Positions 23,061 through 35,888 of a stretch of 64,000 nt of DNA are shown in pieces. Within the stretch, counting starts at the first letter, position 1; each line of letters begins with the position of its first letter. This stretch comes from Syncephalis plumigaleata (taxonomy: Eukaryota > Zoopagomycota > Zoopagomycetes > Zoopagales > Piptocephalidaceae): NCBI GenBank assembly GCA_025201365.1, contig JAIXMF010000001.1, positions 2,666,001-2,730,000 of the forward strand, read 5' to 3'. Position numbers and translations under genes: made by a program. The notes under the pieces were generated by a model, which made no database searches, had not been told where the DNA came from, and saw only the letters and a program-made list of their open reading frames with translations.

Positions 23061-25260
23061 CGACAGTATACTATCACGTAGAAGTATACAGCTATCAAGT
23101 AGATATCAAAAGAATAAATAACTATACCATTGAGGCATCATCTTATTGTTTAAATGCGTATTCATCAGTATGAACGAGCTCCTATTTGAATTGGTAATAA
23201 GAAACTATTAGGTAAACTATAAGGCCATTATTGCATTACTATTCTTTACCATGCAATCATTGTATACATTTTATGTTCGTCGAACACCATGTGACCTTAT
23301 ACTAGATACACAATAACACATCAACAGCATGCCTCCTCTGATCTTAGCAGTGACTACACACAACTTCAGTTTAACGTAGTGCTTCTCTTGACAACTAAGA
23401 CACACTCTCGTTAAGGGCAACAGACATCGCATCACATGGTGACATCTCAATGTAAAAATGAATTATGATAGTTACAATTTTGACAGTGCTATTCCAAACA
23501 TAATATGAGAAGCGACCAATGGCATATCAATGGTAATTGACGTTTGACAATACCGCGTGATCCATCTGACTAACTATTGTCAGCAATAATAATATGGTTA
23601 CCTGTAGACTATGAGGGTGTCATGCTATTTGTTCACAAGTGATGCTGATTAACATCGTCAGCACCGTCATGATTGCTGCTCATGCTAAATTGGCAACAGA
23701 GAAATGTAATGCGTTAGGTCAGGAGAGTCGAATCAACTAGAATGATGCTTATGGTGGGACAATGTCATATGAAGCAATATCCAATGAAGCTATGATAAAT
23801 GGACATGTACACTGTGTTGTACAGCAAGGAGTAGCTACTTTTTAGAGCGCTTTGCCGCGCGAATGTACATCCCTATCCGCGCGCTGTGTGTGTCGTCATA
23901 CGTAGTATACGAAGATCTTAAGATTTTTCCACGAGTGACCCATCAACTAGCATCACTAGTGCTATTGTTCCTCTTGAACATCTAGACAAAGCTGATTGGC
24001 AAACTAGAGTCAATAGTTGAACATGGGTCACCTCATCACATCGAATCACATCACATCATTATAGATTTTCCAACGTATTCACCAACAATGAACCGAGTGT
24101 ACCCCACATTTTTGGCATTCATTCTACTTGTCATTAAAGACGTCCCCCCGTCACTTTGATTGTTAACTAAAACTGACACTCGTCAATGTCATGGAAGAAA
24201 ACATCAAACGCGACTGCTTTCTAATGTTTGACGAATAGAATGTGTTCCACCATAGGCGAATCTCTCCATAACGAAACGCCGATCTTTTGTTCGCAATGAA
24301 AAAACGAATAACAAGACATCATTTAATTTACAAAGTGACGTTCTTTTCATTTCCTTGTGCATGTACATGTACTCGTCTATAATGCTCATCTGATGCAAAG
24401 CAGCCCTATGACTGGTTCCATATCAGCTGTGTCGCACCAGCTTGCACCTCTACGACAAAAACAAAGCAACGCTCCACATAGAAATGACATAGCAAATGTC
24501 TAGTCATAGATGATGATGATGATGATGATATTGTGATGCTGACTGTGGGAGGTGTTTATACAAGCAGGAATGCTACCTTCAGAGGAATGTATGTGTGTGT
24601 GCGTATACACCACACGAGCTCATTTTCATCCCGTGACATATCATACGAACCTTTGTCGCATTATCTACGTCATGACGACTTTATATCATCCATACTTATG
24701 ATGTACGGGCCGATAAATCATACGACACTTCTTATCTGAAGCATGCGTATGCAAGTATGCAAATGTGCAAATGTGCAGTTATGCAAGTGGAGCAAGGAAA
24801 GAAAAAAATGACATCCAGAGGGTATGGGTATGTTAGGTAACCCATCACAGAATAGGTGTAACATTTACAGTTGATCACGCGCCGTATTAGTCGACGCATA
24901 CACATATGTTGCTTCAATCTCATTAACCATTTTCATTATCACAATCCTGACGAAAGGAGTGGTGCCCGACAAAGATGGTCACGTTGACCATAATCACCCC
25001 TCTCCACTCGTCGATGATAGGTAATTCGTTATGATTCATGATATAGCAGACTGAGCATTATAGCTCATACATACATACATACATACATACATACATACGC
25101 TCATTCATTACTCTATACGTCATGTGCCGTGTGACTGATCCTGCTCGTGTAGATTAGCACAGAGTAACCATCCATTGAACAAATGACATTGCCCTCTCTC
25201 GCTCCCTATCTTCATTGTCAATGAGTACGGTTGGTTTTTTAACTTACGATTAGAATCAAT
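23061..25260. other. Long intergenic region, 2.2 kb
   Basis: No gene recognised on either strand. It contains short simple repeats: (GAT)n at about 24510-24529 and a CATA repeat at about 25069-25098, plus a patch of GC-rich sequence around 23850-23892. It may be the upstream regulatory region of chitinase 3. Confidence 0.45.
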
Positions 25261-25269
25261 GAGATTAGC

Positions 25270-25532
25270 TATAAAAGATACCGTATTCCCAGTTCATTTT
25301 ACTCGTTCCATATACGCTCAACTACTCTTGTTATTTATTCCTTTACGCTAACGTTTAACGCTTACGATATCCACCATTTCTTTTCTTCTCTCAAAATTGA
25401 AGCTTTGTATTTAACTCTTTTTGGTAAGTAGTAAATTTTAATATTAATAACGATAGTACCTTACCGTTTATGGCCATTTAATCTTAACTAATCATTCTTT
25501 TTTGGATAACGTAATTACCCACTTGCCTATAG
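25270..25532 (+). promoter_or_regulatory. Chitinase 3 core promoter and 5'UTR intron
   Basis: A TATAAAAG box (25270-25277) is followed by a pyrimidine-rich leader and a GTAAGT..CTATAG intron at 25424-25532 that ends exactly at the ATG. Splicing therefore places the leader directly on the start codon. Inferred from consensus sites only. Confidence 0.55.
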
Positions 25533-27509
25533 ATGAAATCCAATATGATAATCAATTATCGCAATATCCCATGGATGTTGGCAGCCGCCACAACCATTTT
25601 GATGACAGCCTTCCCGGTCCCCACTTATGCCGCCACCACTGCCACGAAACCCACTGATGTTGACGGGAAACTCGCTCCCACTTGTAGTCATGACACGAAA
25701 CTCGTACTCTACTGGGGACAAAACTCTTATGGTTCGGCCAATCCCTCCGATAAACCCAACTGGGAGGGTCGACTCGCCGATTACTGTCGCTCTGGCAAGC
25801 TAGGCACAGCTGTACTTTCATTCATGCATATTTTCGGCAACGGTCTTCCCAACACGCAGGTTAACTTTGCCAACCATTGTCCGGTGGAGAAGACACTGCC
25901 AGGCACACAGTTACTGGACTGTCCGGAGCTACGCGAGGACGTTAAGATCTGCCAGGATCTTGGTGTCAAGATTGAGCTTGGTCTTGGCGGTGCTGCCGGT
26001 AGTTACGGCCTACGGGATGACAAGGCAGCGGTCGAGTTTGCCGATATGCTTTGGGACACGGTGTTCAGCGGTAAAAGCGACACTCGTCCATTCGGTTCAA
26101 GTGCACTCGATGGCGTTAATCTTGACATCGAGGGTGGCAGCCCTTACGGCTACGCGGCATTCGTTAATCGACTTCGTGAACGGCAGAAGGGTGCCGGTGC
26201 ATCGGCTCGCCCTCTCATCGTGACGGCTGCTCCTCAATGTCCCTACCCGGATGCTTACATGCACGATGCCATAATAAAGGCTCCGGTAGATGCTGTCTAC
26301 GTGCAATTCTACAACAATTACTGCGGTACCCAAGCCTTTGGCACGCAAAACTTCAACTTTGATATCTGGGACGAGTGGTCCACCAAATTGGCCAAGATCA
26401 AGGGAGCCAAGGTCTTCCTCGGTGTTCCAGCTTCTCCTTCAGCTGCTGGCAGCGGTTATGTTAATGCCTCTCGTTTGCGCGAGATTATCCTTTCCGTGAA
26501 GAAGTACAGCTCGTTCGGCGGTGTCATGATGTGGGACAGCAGTCAAGCCTTCGCCAATAAGGAAGGCGGCAAGAGCTACGCTGAATTGGCTGTCGCTTCC
26601 TTGGAAGCCGCATGCGATGGCAAATCTCCAGTGCCAGCGCCTTCTCCTTCTCCTTCTCCCACTCCGGCGCCTACTCCTGCCCCAACTCCTTCTCCTCAAC
26701 CAACGCCTTCTCCTACTCCTGCTCCATCTCCTGCTCCCACGCCATCCCCAGCTCCTACTCCTGCTCCTACTCCATCTCCTGGCGATATCTGTCCCGTCGA
26801 GGGTGGTGCTTGTCAAGCAGGTACCTTCGATTGCTCCGGTGCCCAATACGCTCAGTGTATCAATGGAAAATGGGCACTACGCACTTGTCAAGCAGGCACC
26901 GTTTGTCGCCGTACTGCCGACCGTCGCAGTATCTTCTGCGGCTGGCCCGATCCCACCGATCTCCCATGTCGTCAACCGGCAGCGTCTGGGTTTACACCGG
27001 GACAACGTCTACAAATCTCAGTTAGTAATGCTGCCGCCGAGCGTACACGTGCCGCTGCCTTCACCGGTAATGGCCATCCCGCCGATATTAACGTAATTTA
27101 CCAGACTGCAAACGCCACTCATATGATAGCTCATATCGAGGCTAGTGTCAGCTCGGCTAATCGTAAATCGGCCGTCAAATCATTCAGCAACGAGTGGACA
27201 CTATCATTCAGCGCGCCAAACGGAGTAACAGCAGTGGCTGTCGACCGTGGTACATTGACTAATGATCAAATTCATGCCACTAGCACCGCTACCGCCACAT
27301 CACCGTCCAACGAATGGCGTCCATTCCAAGTGAAATCGATACCTGCTAAGGAACCGGCCAAGAGTATGCGTGTCGCTGTCGATGTCGTATTGAAACGAGC
27401 ACCACCCACCGCCACCGCCACTGATGCATCGGCGGATGAGGTCAAGGCGGCTTCAAATAATGCTCCATGGCTTCAGGTATTGCAAGATGTTCAATTCCAA
27501 TCGAGTTAA
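25533..27509 (+). CDS. Chitinase 3: GH18 class III with Pro-rich linker, CBM19 and tail domain
   Basis: 658-aa secreted chitinase. Signal peptide ([19 protein letters not shown]). GH18 domain with [34 protein letters not shown], catalytic [11 protein letters not shown] (Glu near residue 200), [24 protein letters not shown] and [21 protein letters not shown]-type linker of about 55 residues replaces the Ser/Thr linker of chitinase 1. Then CBM19 ([29 protein letters not shown]) and a C-terminal domain ([38 protein letters not shown]). No intron in the coding region, so the chitinase 1 intron was gained or lost after duplication. Codon use is skewed to C-ending codons more than in its neighbours, which fits high expression. 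Confidence 0.94.
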   Translation: MKSNMIINYRNIPWMLAAATTILMTAFPVPTYAATTATKPTDVDGKLAPTCSHDTKLVLYWGQNSYGSANPSDKPNWEGRLADYCRSGKLGTAVLSFMHIFGNGLPNTQVNFANHCPVEKTLPGTQLLDCPELREDVKICQDLGVKIELGLGGAAGSYGLRDDKAAVEFADMLWDTVFSGKSDTRPFGSSALDGVNLDIEGGSPYGYAAFVNRLRERQKGAGASARPLIVTAAPQCPYPDAYMHDAIIKAPVDAVYVQFYNNYCGTQAFGTQNFNFDIWDEWSTKLAKIKGAKVFLGVPASPSAAGSGYVNASRLREIILSVKKYSSFGGVMMWDSSQAFANKEGGKSYAELAVASLEAACDGKSPVPAPSPSPSPTPAPTPAPTPSPQPTPSPTPAPSPAPTPSPAPTPAPTPSPGDICPVEGGACQAGTFDCSGAQYAQCINGKWALRTCQAGTVCRRTADRRSIFCGWPDPTDLPCRQPAASGFTPGQRLQISVSNAAAERTRAAAFTGNGHPADINVIYQTANATHMIAHIEASVSSANRKSAVKSFSNEWTLSFSAPNGVTAVAVDRGTLTNDQIHATSTATATSPSNEWRPFQVKSIPAKEPAKSMRVAVDVVLKRAPPTATATDASADEVKAASNNAPWLQVLQDVQFQSS

Positions 27510-28551
27510 TTATAATTACCGCTTATTATTGTTACTAGTGATATGTTATCGTATTTATCCTTTATTCGTATCGCTATCGATTAAGACGATTCGTATAAAT
27601 TGGTTGTCATCTGCATATTCTCTCTCGCTCCCCTTTCCTTCAATTGGGATAACTAAAGCATAATCAGCTTATATTATCCTAGCTGTGAGGTATGCAGATC
27701 AATGACCATATACTATCCTTAATAAATGATTTATTCTCTCAACGAACTATTCTTTTTGTTTTATTCGTTTGTAAACAGTAGCAAATATGATGCCTTGGCT
27801 ATCATTTGCAATTATTAAAACATATTCATAAATAGTGTAACACTGCATTCTTTATTCCTAAAGCAGTATACGTATTTAGTAGTATCAAAACGTTGCTTGT
27901 CTCATTCGTCATTGTGCGTGTCAAGTGTAAGCGTACAACTGACAACGAATGGACCGTATGATGTGCCACACATTACGAGGACATGATGCATCATTGGTGC
28001 GAGAGCATGATGCGATGTGAGGGAGCGAGAAGTGTACGCACTCATTCGTGTTTTACACTTTTCCCTTTGGTTGCTGTTGTTACGCTACGCCACCATCGTT
28101 GTTGCTGTTGCTGTTGCTGTTGCTGCTGTAGTTGTCGTTGTTACCAACTTCTTATCGTTTTCTTTTCACTTTTTTTATATTCAGTGCTGTCCTCTTGTTA
28201 CTTACTTCTTGTTCACTACCAAGATATCTATCGGTACTGCACGTACTCCTCGTTACCTATATCACTCTCGTGTATATCAACTGATTCCTCGACCACTGAT
28301 TCCTATCGGTTTGTCTGCACACATATCCACGTCAGCACTTTGACTTCCATACTAGTGTTGCGTTTTCTTTTTCTTTACGGAACACTCAGTCAGTCAGTCG
28401 CTCTCTCTCTCACACACACACTATTGTAAACGTAAAAAAAGTAGAAGAGAAAAAGCGTTGTGCCTACGCCTGCATACACTACTCCTTCCACTGCAGTCCC
28501 ATTCGTATTACTATCACTTGTATTGCTAGTAAGATTTGTTTATTCCCCTTG
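27510..28551. other. Intergenic with TTGCTG microsatellite
   Basis: About 1 kb between chitinase 3 and the PA-RING gene. Contains a GTTGCT-type repeat at about 28096-28142 and a CT/CA-repeat at about 28400-28420, probably in the leader of the next gene. Open frames over the repeats are low-complexity shadows. Confidence 0.45.
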
Positions 28552-30217
28552 ATGTATAGCCATCAATCAAACCTGGTTTCTCGTTGGTTCAGGCTGTTCT
28601 GTCTATTCCTACCGATACTTTTCTCGACACTTGGCATTGTAGTGAAACCGTTGGCTGCATCAGCAGATATACTCATACTTGTAAGTAGTTGTCTCTTTTA
28701 CTAATGAATAATTACGACTCATATATATATATATATATATACGCTTTGTATGATTGATTACGCTACACCTATCTATTGATAGGCTACCAATGAAACGTTT
28801 GTGGTAAGTGAACGGTTATAGGCCTTGTATATGTTATATTGTTATTAGTTATTAATATTACATACGTATCTAGTCTCGTATAGCAGCATTTGGCCCTCGT
28901 ATCTATGATGACGGGTTGCCTCTAGAGAAGGATGATCCTCCCTTGGAGTTTCCAGGACCAGAGGGGCAGCTTATACCCGTGGAGAATATTATGCCGGATA
29001 ACCAGCATGGATGTCAAACTATTCCCAAGTCATTAAGACAAAAGCTGGACGATAAAAGTTGGATTGCATTAGTGGAACGCGGTGACTGTTCATTTGTCGA
29101 TAAAATACGTGCTATGCAGCAGTCGGGTGCAGCTGCCGTTGTGGTAGGCGACAATCGATGGGATAGTCTTATTACGATGTACACTTCAGGTAAGCAGTAA
29201 CAATAACGATTGCTAATACAGTAAATATAGATAATCATTAATTATTATGCTACTTCTAATAATAGAGGACACATCTGATATAACTATTCCTTCGGTGTTC
29301 ATTCTACAAGCAGATTATCATCAATTACGATATTTAGCCTCACATTTAGATCAGCCATTTATTGTCAAATTACTAAGTGACGATCTGATTACTTGGTATG
29401 TATAACACGTTAATACTAATCATGTCAGTATGAATCGATTACTTATACAAACTATTGTTATGTGTATCTATATAGGCCATTGGTTGACGTGCTTATTGTC
29501 ACCATTATTACACCTACCATTATGATGGTGTTTATTTATCTTATTTGGTACATTCGACAACGTCAAGAGCAACTGGCTGATTTGGCACCACGACAAACTG
29601 TTAATAACCTGCCAACTAAATCATTCGTACAGGCCAAGTGCCGAGAAAACGACCCGGCCGAGTGTGCCATCTGCTTAGAAGACTTTGTCGATGACGATCA
29701 ACTACGTATCATGCCATGCCGACACGAATTCCATATAGCTTGTATCGATCCTTGGCTAACGACCCGAAAACGATTCTGTCCCATTTGCAAGCAAGACATT
29801 TGTCCCGCTAACGAGAGAACGCCACTCTTGAGTAGTCTCCGAGGTGCCAATGGTGTACGAGGTATACGATTCGCTAATCGTAATTTCTCTTTGGGAGGAT
29901 TTCGTTCCCGATGGGCTGCCGTCTCATCCTCTGTACTACAGTCTGCTAATCTTACTGCAGAGGATGGACAAAGTACACCACTCGCATCAGCATCACAACT
30001 TGCAACATTGGAAAGCAACAGCAACAGCAATAGCAACAATGGTAACGAGAATGATACTGAAGCGGAACAAGACGTGCCAGGTGAAGAGGAAAGCGCGTTA
30101 TTAACTGTGCTCGTTGTACATCATCATCACCATCATCATCATCACTCAGACGGTGGCAATGAGTCAGAAAGCGATACCTCCGACTCTAGCGATGATGACG
30201 AGCATAGATCATCCTAG
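28552..30217 (+). CDS. PA-TM-RING E3 ubiquitin ligase (RNF13/RNF167 type)
   Basis: Endomembrane E3 ligase. Exon 1 (28552-28680) encodes a signal peptide (LFCLFLPILFSTLGIVV). A 21-nt microexon (28783-28803, ATNETFV) follows. The next exon holds the lumenal protease-associated domain (ALVERGDCSFVDKIRAMQQS, GAAAVVVGDN), continued in IPSVFILQADYHQLRYL. Then a membrane helix (VDVLIVTIITPTIMMVFIYL), a cytosolic RING-H2 (CAICLEDFVDDDQLRIMPC, HEFHIACIDPWL, CPICKQDIC) and a low-complexity tail with nine histidines and acidic Ser/Asp. All expected Cys/His ligands of the RING-H2 are present. Five short introns; the first ends in a (TA)n run. Intact. Confidence 0.92.
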
Positions 30218-31160
30218 TTTATTAGTTTTGTTACATATCCCTTGTTTATTGTTAGAGTAGGGTACAAGCTGAATGATATTATATGTGATGTGTATGCAGG
30301 ACCCGATTAGTTTATTACTGTAAGAATAAAATTATTAACTGATTATCAGTATCTCATCTCTACTGATGAGTAGAGATCTATCTTTTTATCCAGTCACTTG
30401 AGGTTGTACAACCAAGCAATCCACCAATTATCCTGGCATATTTACACGTAGGACTCCTTTCTACTCGGAAGAAGCTTTTCTTCTTTTTATCGGGGAAAGG
30501 GGGATCACACTGCCTCTCCCTTACCGTCTCTCCTTTATCCGTGATACTGCTATTTCTCCATTATTGTGACTTTTTGCTCTCCCCACACAGATATATATAT
30601 ATACTCCTCAAGGGTCTGTATATGAATCTTGATACTATTATCAGTAGCAATATCAATAGCAGTAGTTGGTACGCTATTCATTAGACTGGAGTGTATCTAT
30701 TTTGTAGTTATCTTTCGGAGTTAGCTGTGTTATTTTCTAAAAAGCCTTCATTACTCGAGCGTGCAGTGTGGTTGTGTTTTCTCTCTCTTGTTTGTAATTG
30801 AACCAACTCTCCGGTTACTTACTAGTTTGAACTATACGGTTTTAGTTTATTCGTTGTTTCCCTACTTTATATGTTTATACATAGATTACAGGTAAGTCAA
30901 AAGGATAGTGCAAATACTTGCAAACTATTATGCTGTTTGTTGACTCGTTACACTGTTTGCCGTTACTATACCACCGCCGCCATTAATAGTTGTTGCTGTA
31001 GTTGTAGTAGTAGTAGTCACACACGCACAGACTGTTCACATTACTCAATTTGATAAAATTATACGTGTTCACACGCGCACGCGCACACACACGCGTATAT
31101 GACTGGATACACTACGGTAGTCTAGAGTATACTCGATACAATTACCACCATCATACAGTC
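30218..31160. other. Intergenic region between two RING genes
   Basis: About 940 bp. Pyrimidine-rich with a short (TA)n at 30592-30602 and CA/GC-repeat near 31075-31095. No gene or regulatory element recognised beyond probable leader sequence of the downstream RING gene. Confidence 0.4.
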
Positions 31161-33007
31161 ATGATGTATAGTAGAAAACAGAGCGGATTATCCTCGACTA
31201 GTTACCTACATTGCTATTACAGTAGTTGGCGGTACACATGTCAATCCATAATGATATCCATCAGTCGTAGATTGTACATCATTGCCGTACTATGGATGGT
31301 ATGGTGCGGATTAACCGTTCATACCGTGGATAAACATCCGCGACAACAATATCCTGTATCAGTAATATCAGCAGTAGTAGTAGTAGAAGCGTCACCTATG
31401 CATCAAGTAAGTAGTTTACACGTCTACTATTAGCAATACATTCATCTAATCTATTCCATGATACACGATAGACATTAGCACATCCATCTAAAAAGTGTAA
31501 GTAACTTACTAATATATCTCTATAAATCTATATCCATAATGATACAGCTACTAATTTACGCTTACTTTTATTGTTCACCATGAATGAATAGTACTAATAG
31601 ATGCCCAGTATTGGTTATCTACCATGACTTACTCGAATGCCACCTTGGTGATTGATAGAATACATCGTATGTTAGGTGAAGAAGCTCTACAAATTCGACC
31701 ATTGCCAACTACTACTTCTACTACTGTCGCGCCTAATGAAATATTTAATTCACAAACTTGTATGACTTTTGGACGTATACCGTCATCACAATCATCATCA
31801 ACATCATCATCATCATCATTTGTTGATCCACACGATCCAAACTTAGAAACCCAATGGCAATGGTGTTTCTATCCTGCCACTATGACATCATCTTCATCTT
31901 CTTCATCAACTTCATCATCAATATTGTCATCATCGATATTGTCATCAATATCTCAACCGAGTAGATCAATTGTAGAGGAAAACACAAAATATATTATCAA
32001 TGATGAGGATACCGAGGATAATACATGGACATGGCCTACATTAGATGAAGTGACCGATATTATCGGATATGGTTTACTCGTTACATTCTACTATATTGGT
32101 TGTGCGTACCTTGTATTGTTCATTATATTAATGCCATATGTAATTTGTACACGGCTGTATCAGCTTGCTGTCGAGTTGTTTCGACGTGGCGATACAACAG
32201 AGCCTGATCATCATCATCATCATCATACACAACCTCGAATAGATCGAATAGCGCGGCAGCGCAAGTACGATGGGTGTCCATGCCACCACCGCGTATCATT
32301 ACTTATGGTATGATCCGTATTCATCAAGGGTATGGTAGTACGGATAAAACGCCTAATCCATCGCTGTTATCCTCTGTAACTAGTGAAGAGGACGATAACA
32401 TGCCATTAGGCTTGCGTTATCCTAATAATCGTATTAATCATTTGTCTGTGTCGGCACCTGCTTCTGCGTCAACGCAACATCTTGCATCGTCATTATCATC
32501 GGGGGAGGAAGAGGAAGAGGAGAGTGCAATCTACACCATACCACGATTACCCTATCCTGACACTTCCACTAATAATACAATAAGATCGGAGGAAGAGGAA
32601 GAAGATAAAGGAAAACGAGGAATCATAGAGAGTACGAATACCGAGACAATGTGGTCTATAGACTCGACAGAGTGTCCTATTTGTTTGGAAAGATTCCTTC
32701 ACGTGGATACTGTGATGGTTCTCGGTTGCAGCATACCTTTCACGTTGGATGCATTGAACGCTGGCTACATCGACGTCGTCCCACTTGTCCAATGTGTCGA
32801 GCACCTGTACCAGTACATCGTGACCATTTGAACTTGTTAGAATCATCAGCGGCAACATCGGCATCAGCATCAGCAGCATCACGTCTCACGGATGATAGAC
32901 TCTACTCTATGAATAATGCCTATGCTCCTTCACGTCGAGCGCATCGACGAATAGCCAATAATGAGGGAAATGAAGGAGAGCGACGACCATTGTTGTTCAA
33001 CCGTTAA
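31161..33007 (+). CDS. Membrane-anchored RING-H2 E3 ligase, second copy in tandem
   Basis: Transmembrane ubiquitin ligase lacking a recognisable PA domain. MMYSRKQSGLSS leads to a signal-anchor (LYIIAVLWMVWCGLTV). Two introns (donors GTAAGT after SPMHQ and after HPSKK) join it to LLIDAQYWLSTMTYSNATL, a Ser-rich lumenal stretch, a membrane segment (LLVTFYYIGCAYLVLFIILM) and a cytosolic tail ending in the RING-H2: ECPICLERF..VLGC.HTFHVGCIERWL..CPMCRAP. The protein ends RRPLLFNR. Two single-base frame changes, near 32271-32274 (GGG run) and near 32730 (between LGC and HTFHV), are required; the second falls inside the conserved RING spacing where exactly one residue codon is incomplete. It sits 0.9 kb after the PA-TM-RING gene, so an old tandem duplication is possible. 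Confidence 0.8.
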
Positions 33008-33392
33008 GCACAAACTAATGGTATAGTATGGCTACTCATTTCATGACATTTCCCTTCTAATTTGTTTATCTAATAGCACTCTATTGTAAATAGGTTGACA
33101 TATATTAAATGTCTTTTTTCTCTTTTTCTATTCAAAATTACTATTACCATTGTTGTATGTCTTATTAATGAATGAAGTAGGAATACTATATAATTAATTA
33201 ACTAATATCTACATTGCAATAGTAAATAGAATTCATTATAACAATTCATCATCATATAGTACAATTGCCAGTTACCTTTTTTATGATAAATAATATTAAC
33301 ATTAGTATTCGATTCCACTGGACTAGATACAACGGTAATTTGTTTTTGGTTTCTTGATTTTTTCATTCAACTAGCATCGTATGTTGACAAGT

Positions 33393-33660
33393 TGTCCTTA
33401 TGAACACTGTGAATAATCTGAATGAAATTCAACTCAGCATATCCGATTCCATACATGATAATCATAGCTACTTGTAAGTACATGACATGCATATTCACTA
33501 TACTTACACTTGTATTGTTACTTATAGAATTGTGATATAGTTATCTATTAATATCCATTACTAATACTGATTGTTATTATCATGCTGTGTCTTTTTTATG
33601 GTAATAATGGTGTTACATTGTTAAATCTAATTATTAATAAATATAATGTTAAAGATAAAT
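33393..33660 (-). mobile_element. TIR element relic, copy E, ends lost
   Basis: About 270 bp with clear similarity to the interior of copies A, B and D: the reverse strand carries TGTATGGAATCGGAT and TTCATTCAGATTATTCACAG. Both terminal repeats are missing. The oldest copy in the window. Confidence 0.65.
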
Positions 33661-33803
33661 CGATTGATACATGTAGTGTAAATCTCGCTTTTTTATTTTA
33701 TTTTTATTCATTAATCGAATACCACGACTATCACCACGTATTCTCCTCCTTTTGCAATTTACGATTGGTTTTTCTCTACTCACTTTACCGATTACTTTCA
33801 ACT

Positions 33804-35164
33804 ATGGAAGCAGAATACAATCACGACGGCTGGGATGATCGTAATGACGCTAATTACGGAAATAATGACGCACCCTCTACTGGACTACGTCGCTACTCTC
33901 CCTCGCCGTCACCACAACGAAAATTATCACGATCTCCTTCACGATCCCGTGGTGGTCATTCCCCTAGCGATAATTACTATAATGGCAGTACTGATCGGTA
34001 AGTAATAAGCATATCATATCTAGAGACATATATTCTATGTCTATGAAAATGAATAGTGTATTTATCTATTTATATGTGTAATAACTAGTCGTTCCTCTAC
34101 TCGACGTTCTCGTTCCCGCTCTCGCTCACCAAATAGATCCAATGGAAGGTAAATAGATGCTAGCTAAACTAAAACGATAAATGTTCGCGTATTTTTGTTG
34201 CTCACCATTTTGCTACTAGACGCGAACGTTCATTTTATCGATCACGCTCTCGATCTCGATCACGTGGCCGTTTTAATCGTGGCTCATTTGATCGTCGTGA
34301 CCGTCGTGGTAGTTCTCCTAGTAATGGATCGTAAGTGATATGATTGCTATTAGTATTACTATGATATTAATAATATTTATAGGTTTATGCCACAAGCACC
34401 ACCACGTCGTGCTAGAGTAAGTAGATAATCAAATAGTAATAATAATATAACGACATAATAGATGATCAATGATGCTTATTATCTATCTAATATTATAGGA
34501 GAATCCAGAACCTACAAATGTCTTGGGTATATTCAATCTTGACTATTATACAAACGAACATGAATTACGCGATATATATGAACCATTTGGTGGATTAGAA
34601 CGTGTAGTCATAGTGATGGATCGACGTGTAAGTCAATTGTGTTATTATTAGTTCGTCATTGTAATACATATATATATATATATATACCTTTATATTGCTT
34701 ATAGAATCAACGATCACGCGGATTTGCTTTTGTCTATTTCAATGATGTCAATAATGCCGCTCGTGCACGGGAAGCGACTAATGGCAAAGTAAGTCATGAC
34801 TATGTTGATGACTGTGTATCATTTTATTTACTATTTGATTAATTAGGTGATTAATGATCGAGGTATACGTGTTGATTTCTCTGTTACTAAAGAGGCACAT
34901 CAACCTACACCCGGCATGTATATGGGTGAACCAGATCGTAGTTCTAGTGGTCGAGGTGGTGGTGGTGGTGGTGGTAGCCGATACAGTAGCCGTTACGGAG
35001 GAGGAAGTGGCGGTAGCGGTAGTGCCTATCGTCCTCGTCGTCGTTCTCGTTCAAGGTCCCATTCACGCTCGCGTGGTCGTTACGGAGATCGTTCCTATTA
35101 TCGAGATGCAGCATCACCTACATCAGCCAATCATCGATATCGTAGTCGTAGTAGATCACGATAA
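33804..35164 (+). CDS. TRA2: Transformer-2-like SR splicing factor
   Basis: Nuclear splicing regulator binding GAA-rich exonic enhancers (family knowledge). An N-terminal RS domain spread over several small exons ([21 protein letters not shown]) precedes one [23 protein letters not shown] (RNP2 region), [10 protein letters not shown] (RNP1) and [11 protein letters not shown]. The linker [10 protein letters not shown] is diagnostic for Tra2 proteins (animals have TPTPGIYMG). A Gly-rich hinge and a second RS domain (RSRSRSR end) complete the RS-RRM-RS order. Seven short introns, one with a (TA)n run before its acceptor. Start [10 protein letters not shown] is the first Met giving the RS domain; the in-frame upstream 33582 reads A/T-rich leader. 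Convergent with SEC12. Confidence 0.92.
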
Positions 35165-35422
35165 ATCTAGATAACATACATATATACATATACATATAAA
35201 GTAACCGAATGATAGAGATAGGTATTTTATATAGGCAGTCATGTTTTGTTCATTTTAGCATTTCATATCCTCGTTTTAGTATCTCTGCGCTATTCTCTAT
35301 CGATTATTTCATAGTTGTTGTCATTATCAAGATGATGATGATGATGATGATATGAATATCGGTTATTTACGTACATAACAGACTGAAATAACTAGCTTAT
35401 ACCATTGTCATGTTTCTTTCTT

Positions 35423-35454
<32 letters not shown>

Positions 35455-35888
35455 TGTCACACTCGTTCATATAAGCCATGTAGTAGTCAATTGGTTAATG
35501 GAGAAGGAATAAGCGAATAATAGCAATAATGATAGTAACACTAGTAAATGATGAAGAATAAACGATCATGGCGGTATAAGAAGTTACGCAAGCATTACAG
35601 CAGCAAGTACTAGTAGTAGCAATAGAATAATCCATCTCTTTCTCTTTCTTTCTCTCTCTTTCTCTCTCGCACATTTGATACATTTATGATATGCAAATAT
35701 ACACTGGTTACACGCTGGCTAATAATGTATGTATGTATTGACAAATGCAAATACATAGTAATTGCGGCTGTTCCCATTTAATAATGATCAAAGATCTTCT
35801 TCCGACTTGTACCAATTAGTATCATCTGCCAATGGAGAAGCTGTGGAATGGAAGGCAGAAGATGAAGAGGACGTGGAAGGTGAAGAGG
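35165..35888. other. 3' intergenic between TRA2 and SEC12
   Basis: About 720 bp between convergent genes. Contains (GAT)n at 35331-35351, a CTTT repeat at about 35411-35453 and a further CT-rich tract at 35638-35668. No gene seen. Confidence 0.4.

Noticed and set aside
25069-25098. CATA repeat as a CRISPR or tandem regulatory array.
   Set aside because: It is a plain 4-bp microsatellite with no spacers.
19045-27509. Horizontal transfer of the chitinase cluster from bacteria.
   Set aside because: CBM19 and class III GH18 are typical fungal modules and an intron is present.
27983-28429. Cys/Val-rich open frames over 28.0-28.4 kb.
   Set aside because: They come from a GTTGCT microsatellite in the leader of the PA-RING gene; frames differ only by phase of the repeat.
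30118-30150. Polyhistidine tail of the PA-RING protein as a metal-binding site.
   Set aside because: It is a CAT/CAC repeat in a low-complexity tail; a similar run in the next gene supports slippage.
138-32735. Programmed ribosomal frameshifting as the cause of the single-base breaks.
   Set aside because: No shared slippery heptamer or downstream pseudoknot is visible and most positions are simple homopolymers.
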